Part shown: in pieces, positions 1 to 5,122 of the stretch
How the letters are laid out: each line of letters begins with the position of its first letter
Position numbering within the stretch: the first letter of the stretch is position 1
DNA from: a gamma proteobacterium symbiont of Bathyaustriella thionipta
Lineage (GTDB): Bacteria; Pseudomonadota; Gammaproteobacteria; Chromatiales; Chromatiaceae
Direction of reading: 5' to 3'
Assembly (NCBI GenBank): GCA_025656895.1
Contig: JAHXHF010000173.1
Span: forward strand, 1 to 5,122
Length of the DNA stretch: 5,122 nucleotides
Program-made: the position numbers and the translations under genes
Notes under the pieces: generated by a model
What the model was told of the DNA's origin: nothing
The model's input: only the letters and a program-made list of their open reading frames with translations
The model's database searches: none

Positions 1-2
1 GT

Positions 3-509
3 TTTTCCAACGGAGCCGGCATGATCAATCTTGCCGCGCTGCAACTGGCGGATAAACTGGCTGCCATCGCGCCGGTTGCCGGAACGACCGCCCAACAGTT
101 TACGCAACGCTACCCACCGTCAAAACCGTTAGCAGTACTGTATTTTCACGGTACCGATGATCCTTTTGCCTATTTCAGTGGCGGCAGCAAGGGCACCCGC
201 CGGGGTTCCTCTTTCTCTGCTGAGCAGTTTGTGCGCTACTGGGCAGAAAACAATGGCTGTAAGCTGACACCGGAAAAAACCCGAATGGCTGATCGCGTCG
301 CTGATGATACCCGTGTTATCCGCATCACCTATACCGACTGCAAGGCCAATGCCGATGTGGTTTTCTATAAAATTGAAGGTGGCGGGCATACCTGGCCGGG
401 ACGAACAGATCTGTCTGGGGCAAAAATGAAACCCTTGGGGCAGGTCACGGGTGATATTGATGCCAATAGGCTGATGTGGGATTTTTTCAAGACCCATGTG
501 AGGCAGTGA
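3..509 (+). CDS. Polyhydroxybutyrate depolymerase/LpqC-family esterase, 3' part (5' end outside window)
   Basis: Alpha/beta hydrolase of the PHB depolymerase/feruloyl esterase-like family (COG3509 type), which hydrolyses ester bonds; members are usually exported. Reading from the first full codon (position 3) gives 168 residues, about half the usual length. Visible residues start with FSNGAGM, the nucleophile elbow; the bases 'gt' before it fit a glycine codon, giving G-F-S-N-G with the catalytic Ser codon at 6-8. The catalytic Asp is probably the second Asp of HGTDDP (codon 159-161) and the catalytic His lies in GGGHTWPG (codon 387-389). Two cysteines (NNGC and YTDC, visible residues 86 and 113) match the conserved disulfide pair of the family. 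The ATG at 21 is internal, because the active-site serine lies upstream of it. The signal peptide and N-terminal half are outside the window. It converges on the 2-oxoacid oxidoreductase cluster, with no evident functional link. The exact substrate (PHB, other polyester, aryl ester) cannot be told. Confidence 0.88.
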   Translation, partial: FSNGAGMINLAALQLADKLAAIAPVAGTTAQQFTQRYPPSKPLAVLYFHGTDDPFAYFSGGSKGTRRGSSFSAEQFVRYWAENNGCKLTPEKTRMADRVADDTRVIRITYTDCKANADVVFYKIEGGGHTWPGRTDLSGAKMKPLGQVTGDIDANRLMWDFFKTHVRQ

Positions 510-728
510 AGCCAGGCTGGTAGATTTTGCCCCGGATATCAGGCTATTTTCCCGGTATTAACAGGATATTTTTCAAAATAGATTCAGTAATTATCTGAAT
601 CTGTACATCCTTCTCCATTCCGAACAAACCTTCAAGCTATATAGCATCTGTAATGCCTGGGGCGCTGCAATATGGGCGATACAGCAGCCTCCCGGCATAT
701 GAGTAAGCGGGTAATACACGCTGTTGTG
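510..728. other. Convergent intergenic spacer
   Basis: The 219 bases between two convergent stop codons hold no convincing gene. The reading frames that cross it are short and lack a family match or ribosome-binding site. It contains a hairpin at 580-602 (listed separately), a 10-base perfect palindrome GCTATATAGC at 636-645, and a weak 5-bp inverted pair (GCTGC 664-668, GCAGC 684-688). No strong GC-rich hairpin with a long T tract is visible for the plus-strand esterase gene. Confidence 0.7.
575..602 (-). terminator. Possible intrinsic terminator of the minus-strand operon
   Basis: An 8-bp perfect stem (AGATTCAG at 580-587, CTGAATCT at 595-602) encloses a 7-base loop. Read on the minus strand the stem is followed by ATTTT, a short T-rich run, which fits transcripts coming from the flavoprotein gene that ends at 729. 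The stem is only moderately GC-rich and the T run is short and interrupted by a G, so it may be weak. On the plus strand no T tract follows. Confidence 0.35.
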
Positions 729-2372
729 TTATATATCTTCCGCCAGCATGGTAATGGCTCCACAGGGACATTCGGCTTCACACATGCCGCAGCCTTTGCA
801 GTAGTCGTATTTAAATTCAAAGCCCTTACCTACACCCAGTTTGGTAATTGCATTGTCAGGACAAATGCCGTAACAGTTGTCGCATTCAAAGCAGTTTCCA
901 CAGGACATGCAGCGGCGTGCTTCGTAAGTGCCGTGTTCACAATCCAGATCACCCACTACTTCGGCAAAGCCGTTTTTACGCCGAATGGAATCAAGATGTG
1001 GCTGCACCGTTCTGAGTGCATCGCTGTAATACCAGGGTTCCATTTTGTCGAAGCTGGCTACTTCGTTTTGAGGCGCCGGTTGGTAAACCTGTTGATTCAG
1101 CCAGGCATGGATGGCGCGCGCAGCTTTTTTACCCGTGCCCAGCGCGTGTGTTACCGAACGCGGTGAGGGAACTGCGTCACCAGCGGCAAAAATACCCGCT
1201 TGCGAAGTCTGCATCTTGTCGTCAATAGACAGACGCTGGTTTTCCAGACGAACTTCTGTGTGCTGAAATAACTGCTCGTCCAGCAACTGACCAATGGCCA
1301 ATACCACTATATCCGCCTGCAGCGTTTCATAATTGCCGGTTTTAACCGTTTTTGGCTTGCCTACTTGCTCAATTTCGCTGCTTTTAAGCAATTCCAGAGT
1401 AATTTCATTGCCGTTAATGGCACGGATAGAGCGCAGGTTTCTGATTTCTGCGCCTTCCTCAATGGCTTCCTGAATTTCAAACGGGTGAGCACTCATATTG
1501 GCCGCTTCATTGCGGCTGATGACGGTAACATCCTGCGCGCCCATACGGATGGCGGTACGCGCAACATCCATGGCTGAATTACCACCACCATAGACCAGCA
1601 CCCGGCCGATTAACTGATTGGGACGTTCTTCTTCGGTATCACGCAGCACCTTCAGCGCATCCAGCACAGGAATAGTGGCTTCTCCATCAAACTCGATCAT
1701 ATGGGAGTGTTGTGCGCCGACACAAAGCAGCACGGCATCAAAGCCACCCTCATCACGGGTTTTATCAATGTCTGTTACAGCATGGCACAGTTTGATCTCT
1801 ACCCCCATACGTTCAATCCGGTAGATTTCTGCGCGTAGTTTTTCACGCGGCAGACGGTATTTCGGAATACCGTAACGCAACATACCGCCGGGCTTTTCTG
1901 CGGCTTCAAAAATAGTTACCTGATGCCCGAAACAACGCAAATGATAGGCAGCCGCCAGACCGGCCGGGCCGGCTCCGATAATCATGACTTTTTTACCGCT
2001 ATCCTGCCCCGCTGTGAACTGCCAGTTGTGAATCAGTCCCTGTTCACCAATAAAGCGTTCAACCGAGTTAATACCAACCGGCAAATCCAGTTGACCCCGG
2101 TTGCAGATGCTTTCGCAGGGGTGGTAGCAAACCCTTCCCATAATGGCCGGAAAAGGGTTATCCCTTGTCAGCAGTTCCCAGGCCTGGCGGTATTTCTTTT
2201 CTTCGGTCAGGCTCAGCCAGCCCTGAATATTTTCACCACTGGGGCAGGCTTTGTTACAGGGCGGCAGACGATCTACATAGACCGGGCGCATCGTGCGCCA
2301 GCTGCCGGTTTTATTCAGATGGCTGCTGCCAACATCCAGAGTGATTGCAAAAGGTTTTTGTTGTTTGCTCAT
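729..2372 (-). CDS. GltD-like FAD/NAD(P) oxidoreductase with C-terminal 2[4Fe-4S] ferredoxin domain, electron-transfer subunit
   Basis: Iron-sulfur flavoprotein of 547 residues, inferred to exchange electrons between NAD(P)(H) and the 2-oxoacid oxidoreductase encoded just upstream. The N-terminal glutamate-synthase-small-subunit-type Fe-S region has C39, C43, C82, C86 and C90. The FAD Rossmann motif GAGPAG is at 133-138, a second dinucleotide motif GGGNSAMD at 262-269 (NAD(P)H site), and the closing FAD motif around 393-400 (GIFAAGDA). The C-terminal ferredoxin domain has two CxxCxxCxxxCP motifs: C494/C497/C500/C504 and C525/C528/C531/C535, with extra cysteines C488, C491 and C537. The layout resembles DsrL and other GltD-ferredoxin fusions, but no dsr gene is nearby. 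The ATG at 2372 lies 8 bases after the beta-subunit stop without a clear Shine-Dalgarno, suggesting translational coupling. It is the last gene of the cluster. NADH versus NADPH preference cannot be decided from sequence alone: R287 follows the second Rossmann strand, but the classic double-arginine motif is incomplete. Confidence 0.88.
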   Translation of the reverse strand: MSKQQKPFAITLDVGSSHLNKTGSWRTMRPVYVDRLPPCNKACPSGENIQGWLSLTEEKKYRQAWELLTRDNPFPAIMGRVCYHPCESICNRGQLDLPVGINSVERFIGEQGLIHNWQFTAGQDSGKKVMIIGAGPAGLAAAYHLRCFGHQVTIFEAAEKPGGMLRYGIPKYRLPREKLRAEIYRIERMGVEIKLCHAVTDIDKTRDEGGFDAVLLCVGAQHSHMIEFDGEATIPVLDALKVLRDTEEERPNQLIGRVLVYGGGNSAMDVARTAIRMGAQDVTVISRNEAANMSAHPFEIQEAIEEGAEIRNLRSIRAINGNEITLELLKSSEIEQVGKPKTVKTGNYETLQADIVVLAIGQLLDEQLFQHTEVRLENQRLSIDDKMQTSQAGIFAAGDAVPSPRSVTHALGTGKKAARAIHAWLNQQVYQPAPQNEVASFDKMEPWYYSDALRTVQPHLDSIRRKNGFAEVVGDLDCEHGTYEARRCMSCGNCFECDNCYGICPDNAITKLGVGKGFEFKYDYCKGCGMCEAECPCGAITMLAEDI

Positions 2373-2380
2373 GTCCGCAT

Positions 2381-3388
2381 TTACCGAAGATTAAAACGTC
2401 TGATATTTTTTTGCGCAAGGGCGCGGATGGCTTCCAGTTCATCACTGTTGGCCGGCTTGAGTACATGTGAAAACCGCCGTTGCAGCTTCAGGTAGTCTTC
2501 CACCGGAATCTGGTAACGTATTTTGGTGGAAGCGGTTAACTCACCGGATTCAGCTTCAAACAGTGGCACCAGACCGCATTCAACCCCCATGCGCGCCAGC
2601 TTGATGGTCAGAGCCGGCTCACTACCCCAGCCCAGCGGACAGGGAACATTGATATGAATATAGCGGGAGCCACGAAAGCTCATGGCCTTTTCAACCTTGC
2701 GTTCCAGATCATGCAAATCATGCACCGAGGCTGTCGCTACATAGGGAATCTCATGCGCCATGGCAATGCTGGGTAAAAATTTACCGGTATTGAAGGAACT
2801 GCCCGGATGCTCTCCCACCGGCATGGTGGTGGCGGTTCTGGCACCACCCGGGGTGGCACTGGAACGCTGCACACCGGTATTCATATAGCCACCGTTGTCA
2901 TAACAGATGTACAGCACATCATCATTGCGATCAAACATGCCCGACAGACAGCCCAGGCCAATATCGGTGGTGCCACCGTCTCCACCCTGCGCCACAACCC
3001 GGGTTTGGGTATCACCTTCAGCCTTGAGCCTGGCCGCGATGCCCGAGACAACCGCCGCCGCATTGCCAAACAGTGAATGAATCCAGGGAATGGACCAGGC
3101 CGTTTCCGGATAAGGCGTGGTAAATACTTCCAGACAACCGGTCGCATTGGCTGCGATGATATGATTATCGGTAGCTCGCATGGCCGCATCCAGGGCATAG
3201 CGTGCGCCAAGTGCCTGACCACAACCCTGACAGGCCCGATGCCCGGAATCAATCGAGTTAGAGCGTTCCTGTGTCGCCTGTACGGTACGAAACTCTTCAT
3301 CCAGCAGGCGGTTACCGACGGTAAAAGTCCCGGTTTGGTAAAATTTGACCTTTTGTTCGGTCGGCATGTCTTGTTCGCATTTACTCAT
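2381..3388 (-). CDS. porB: 2-oxoacid:ferredoxin oxidoreductase beta subunit (pyruvate synthase PorB type)
   Basis: Thiamine-diphosphate-binding beta subunit, 335 residues, close to the usual length for PorB. The ThDP/Mg motif runs from GGDGG (D137) to YDNGGYMNTG (N165), the typical GDG-to-N signature. Four cysteines at expected PorB positions, C53 and C56 (CQGCG), C85 (NATGC) and C250 (VPCPLGW), should hold a [4Fe-4S] cluster next to the cofactor. The pyruvate-synthase-like stretches NATGCLEVF, YICYDN and QRSSATP are all present. The ATG at 3388 is 17 bases after the alpha stop. It has no strong Shine-Dalgarno, and Met8 (3367) is an alternative start, since the conserved region begins near KFYQTGTF at residue 15. 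With alpha and gamma it would interconvert a 2-oxoacid plus CoA with acyl-CoA plus CO2 in the cytoplasm. Pyruvate is the default substrate; an aryl or branched-chain 2-oxoacid is possible. The gene symbol names the family, not a proven substrate. Confidence 0.9.
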   Translation of the reverse strand: MSKCEQDMPTEQKVKFYQTGTFTVGNRLLDEEFRTVQATQERSNSIDSGHRACQGCGQALGARYALDAAMRATDNHIIAANATGCLEVFTTPYPETAWSIPWIHSLFGNAAAVVSGIAARLKAEGDTQTRVVAQGGDGGTTDIGLGCLSGMFDRNDDVLYICYDNGGYMNTGVQRSSATPGGARTATTMPVGEHPGSSFNTGKFLPSIAMAHEIPYVATASVHDLHDLERKVEKAMSFRGSRYIHINVPCPLGWGSEPALTIKLARMGVECGLVPLFEAESGELTASTKIRYQIPVEDYLKLQRRFSHVLKPANSDELEAIRALAQKNIRRFNLR

Positions 3389-3405
3389 AATGAAAGCCGT
3401 GTTGA

Positions 3406-4662
3406 TTAATGAGTTTTGGATGCGGAAACCACACCCATATCACGTAAAATATTTTCGGCGGCCGGACCGGAGGTCTGATCGTCCTGCTGGCGTTGCAGTT
3501 CCGCCTCAACCGTTGCTTCATCCAGATCCAGAAAAACTTCTGCCGCCAGTGTTCCGTTAAAGGCTTGTTCGATCATTCTGTGTAATGATTTCTTGCTGAT
3601 GGTACGCCCACCCAGGCCGCCAATCACCGAATGGATTTGCAGCTTATGTGATTGCACCGCCATATGCACTTCACTGGCCAGAATACCCCCCATACCCACC
3701 GCAAAGCTTTTCTCAAACACAATAAGCTGTTTGGCATTTTGTAACAAACGGCAGATAGCCAGTGCCGGAAAGGGACGGAAAGAACGCAAACTGAGAATAC
3801 CGACAGACTGCCCCTGCGCCCTCAGTTCAGCCACCAGTTCCTGCAAAGTACCTACAACAGAACCCATGGTCACAATGACCAGCTCGGCCTCTTCTGCATC
3901 ATAGGATTTAACCAGCCCGCCGGAATCACGTCCGAAAATTTCTGCAAATTCTTCGGCTTGTTGTTCGATAATGGACAAGGCCTCTTTTTGCTTGTGATGT
4001 GCCAGATAGCGTACTTCGGTGAAGGCATCCGGCCCCACCATAGCGCCAATGGATAAGGGGGCGGCCGTATCCAGCTGCTGACGCGGCACAAAGGGCGGCA
4101 GGAACTCATCCACCTGCTGCTGATCCGGCATATCCACGCGGGTAATAGCATGTGTCAGAATAAAACCATCCATATTCACCATAACCGGCAGACTCAGTGC
4201 TTCAGCCAGCTTGAAGGCCTGAATATGAACATCGACCGCCTGTTGGTTGCTTTCAACAAACAACTGTATCCAGCCGGCGTCACGCGCCGACATGGCATCT
4301 GAATGGTCATTCCAGATATTGATTGGTGCGCCAATAGAGCGGTTGCCCAGTGTCATCACAATGGGCAGCGCCAGACCGGAAGCGTTGTAAACCGCCTCCA
4401 TCATATACAGCAGCCCCTGGCTGGCGGTGGCGGTATAGGTTCTGGCACCGGCTGCTGATGCGCCGATACAAAAGCTCATGGATGAGAATTCAGAATCCAC
4501 ATTCTCATAGGCACAATTTTGCAGTTGGCCGCTTTTTACCAGAGTACTTAAATGTTCAACAATATGGGTCTGCGGAGTAATCGGATAACAGGGAATGACC
4601 TGTGGGCGACACAGCGCGATGGCTTTGGCTACGGCAATGGAACCACTGATTTGATGCAACAT
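3406..4662 (-). CDS. porA: 2-oxoacid:ferredoxin oxidoreductase alpha subunit (pyruvate synthase PorA type)
   Basis: Alpha subunit, 418 residues, typical PorA length. The pyrimidine-binding domain comes first, with YPITP at 26-30. E58 (in DSEFSSMS) aligns with the glutamate that activates thiamine diphosphate. T29 and R108 (in GNRSIGAP) correspond by motif to the Thr and Arg that hold pyruvate in the Desulfovibrio africanus enzyme (Thr31, Arg114). The stretch NIWNDHSDAM (115-124) is strongly PorA-like. A transketolase C-terminal-like domain follows from about residue 258 (LVIVTMGS) through GGLGGR (348-353). The start ATG is supported by an AAGAGG Shine-Dalgarno (plus-strand 4671-4676) 8 bases upstream, lying inside the end of the gamma gene. 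Only 3 bases separate the gamma stop from this ATG, so the two are probably cotranslated. The gene is intact, although the gamma gene next to it is broken. Related substrates such as 2-oxoisovalerate or phenylglyoxylate cannot be excluded. Confidence 0.9.
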   Translation of the reverse strand: MLHQISGSIAVAKAIALCRPQVIPCYPITPQTHIVEHLSTLVKSGQLQNCAYENVDSEFSSMSFCIGASAAGARTYTATASQGLLYMMEAVYNASGLALPIVMTLGNRSIGAPINIWNDHSDAMSARDAGWIQLFVESNQQAVDVHIQAFKLAEALSLPVMVNMDGFILTHAITRVDMPDQQQVDEFLPPFVPRQQLDTAAPLSIGAMVGPDAFTEVRYLAHHKQKEALSIIEQQAEEFAEIFGRDSGGLVKSYDAEEAELVIVTMGSVVGTLQELVAELRAQGQSVGILSLRSFRPFPALAICRLLQNAKQLIVFEKSFAVGMGGILASEVHMAVQSHKLQIHSVIGGLGGRTISKKSLHRMIEQAFNGTLAAEVFLDLDEATVEAELQRQQDDQTSGPAAENILRDMGVVSASKTH

Positions 4663-4665
4663 GAA

Positions 4666-5040
4666 TTAAGCCTCTTGAGCTTCTTGTAGTTTTTCCTGAA
4701 TCAGCCGGTATCCGGCCTCGGCGGCAGTAACATTCGGTTCCGCGATACGTTTGGGGAATTTGTCTCTGATCGCTTCTTGAAGAGCTGGCATTTTAACCAT
4801 ATGACTAAGTGCCGCGAATGCACCCAACAAAACGGTATTGGGTTTGGGCTGCCTGATATATTTAATCGCCAGTTCGGTGGCAGGCAATGTCATGACATGA
4901 TTGAGCGGGTATTTTGAAGTTTTTTCATCAATGCCCAATTCTTCCACCGTTTTCGAACTGTTAATCAATAAATAGCCATCCATTTTCACACCTTCAAAAA
5001 CATCAATGGCATGAAACAGAGTGGGGTCCTGAATAATTAG
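4666..5040 (-). pseudogene. porG: 2-oxoacid:ferredoxin oxidoreductase gamma subunit, 3' fragment interrupted at ~5040
   Basis: The last 124 residues of a PorG-type gamma subunit, normally about 180-200 residues. Homology begins abruptly with LIIQDPTLFHAIDVFEG, matching the middle of PorG (typically ALIVQDPTLL...), and continues through GYLLINSSK to the C terminus. Upstream of the Leu codon at 5038-5040 the family sequence stops. In that frame only six unrelated codons remain before a TAG at 5059-5061. The N-terminal part, which carries the glycine-rich GGQG region, is therefore missing at this place, displaced by the putative insertion sequence. Remaining in-frame starts are a GTG at 4989 and an ATG at 4983, the latter preceded by GAAGG at 7 bases, but a product from either would lack nearly half of the domain. 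The 5' part may lie beyond the inserted element, to the right of the window. A sequencing or assembly artefact is the main alternative. Confidence 0.8.
4671..4676 (-). promoter_or_regulatory. Ribosome-binding site of the alpha-subunit gene
   Basis: On the minus strand AAGAGG lies 8 bases before the ATG at 4662 and overlaps the last codons of the gamma gene. It is the clearest Shine-Dalgarno in the cluster and fixes the alpha start. It also means alpha could be translated even when gamma is broken, provided a transcript is made. Confidence 0.65.
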
Positions 5041-5066
5041 TGTCCGGCAGAAAACTCGCTATTTTC

Positions 5067-5082
5067 GAGGGGCTATGACCCC
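5067..5082 (+). promoter_or_regulatory. Small hairpin over the ribosome-binding site and start codon of the putative transposase
   Basis: GGGG at 5069-5072 can pair with CCCC at 5079-5082, leaving a 6-base loop that contains the ATG. The left arm is part of the GAGGGG ribosome-binding site, so the fold would hide the translation start. Insertion sequences such as IS10 and IS50 use structures of this kind to limit transposase made from read-through transcripts. With only four GC pairs it may be chance. Confidence 0.25.
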
Positions 5083-5122
5083 GCCCGCCGTCGAATTCAG
5101 TCAATTGCCTGCATTTTTGGCC
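5075..5122 (+). CDS. Putative transposase, N-terminal fragment (cut by window edge)
   Basis: Only 16 codons are visible, MTPPAVEFSQLPAFLA, open to the end of the window. A GAGGGG ribosome-binding site (5067-5072) sits just 2 bases before the ATG, or 4 if GAGG is taken as the core. The position, about 34 bases inside a sequence that abruptly interrupts porG, is what one expects of a transposase gene. The FSQL stretch recalls the N termini of some IS4-type transposases, but 16 residues cannot prove the family. It is transcribed opposite to the interrupted por cluster. Confidence 0.45.
   Translation, partial: MTPPAVEFSQLPAFLA

Larger units (their letters stand above)
5041..5122 (+). mobile_element. 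Left end of a putative insertion sequence inside the gamma-subunit gene (continues past window)
   Basis: PorG homology stops at about 5040 and unrelated DNA starting near TGTCCGGCAGAAAA begins. This has the look of an insertion-sequence terminus: a short non-coding lead of about 34 bases, then a start codon with a ribosome-binding site reading inward. The exact boundary is uncertain by a few bases (AGTGTCCGG or GTGTCCGG are also possible tips), and the target duplication and right end lie outside the window. The family is not recognised with certainty; an IS4-like element is a guess. Confidence 0.6.

Noticed and set aside
636..645. Palindrome GCTATATAGC as an operator
   Set aside because: Ten bases, mostly A/T in the centre, in a convergent spacer with no promoter nearby; easily chance.
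672..1166. 164-codon plus-strand open frame opposite the ferredoxin domain
   Set aside because: It is antisense to codons for the conserved cysteine motifs of the flavoprotein and has no family resemblance.
729..2372. Flavoprotein as glutamate synthase small subunit (gltD) or dsrL
   Set aside because: The fold and Fe-S motifs are shared, but there is no gltB or dsr gene nearby. The C-terminal 2[4Fe-4S] domain and the tight link to porAB point to an electron-transfer subunit of the 2-oxoacid oxidoreductase.
1923..2495. 190-codon plus-strand open frame across the start of the flavoprotein gene
   Set aside because: It runs antisense to the N-terminal part of a gene with full cofactor motifs and across its junction with porB. 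It has no recognisable domain and no supporting ribosome-binding site; a shadow frame.
2881..3300. 139-codon minus-strand open frame inside porB
   Set aside because: It lies in another frame of the same strand as porB, whose frame carries the thiamine-diphosphate and cysteine motifs. Its composition is arginine- and proline-rich, typical of an out-of-frame reading.
4666..4989. Gamma subunit as a complete 107-residue gene starting at GTG 4989
   Set aside because: Clear family homology continues in frame upstream to 5040, so the GTG is internal and the gene is a fragment rather than a naturally short protein.

Overview
The window (about 50% GC by eye) reads as proteobacterial DNA. No rRNA, tRNA or species-specific marker is present, so any finer placement is a guess; the protein styles recall beta- or gammaproteobacteria.

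Layout, left to right. Positions 3-509 (+) hold the 3' half of a secreted-type polyhydroxybutyrate depolymerase/LpqC-family esterase, cut by the left window edge. A 219-base convergent intergenic spacer (510-728) follows, with one hairpin that could end the minus-strand operon. Positions 729-5040 are a minus-strand cluster read right to left: gamma subunit (3' part only), alpha subunit, beta subunit, then a GltD-like FAD/NAD(P) oxidoreductase fused to a 2[4Fe-4S] ferredoxin domain. Spacers between these genes are 3, 17 and 8 bases, so they look like one transcript. At about 5041 the gamma gene is interrupted by what appears to be the left end of an insertion sequence. Its putative transposase starts at 5075 on the plus strand and runs off the window.

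How the genes work together. Alpha, beta and gamma are the parts of a thiamine-diphosphate 2-oxoacid:ferredoxin oxidoreductase of the pyruvate synthase type, which interconverts 2-oxoacid + CoA with acyl-CoA + CO2. No separate delta (ferredoxin) subunit is seen between gamma and alpha, where some related clusters carry one. The C-terminal ferredoxin domain of the flavoprotein probably takes that role and passes electrons to or from NAD(P)(H), making the complex an NAD(P)-linked 2-oxoacid oxidoreductase. The substrate is not proven; pyruvate is the leading guess.

The main point of interest is the interruption of the gamma gene. The N-terminal part of gamma is missing next to the junction, while the three downstream genes are intact. 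This suggests a recent insertion that may have inactivated the complex or changed its expression. I see no evidence here of a wholly undescribed system.
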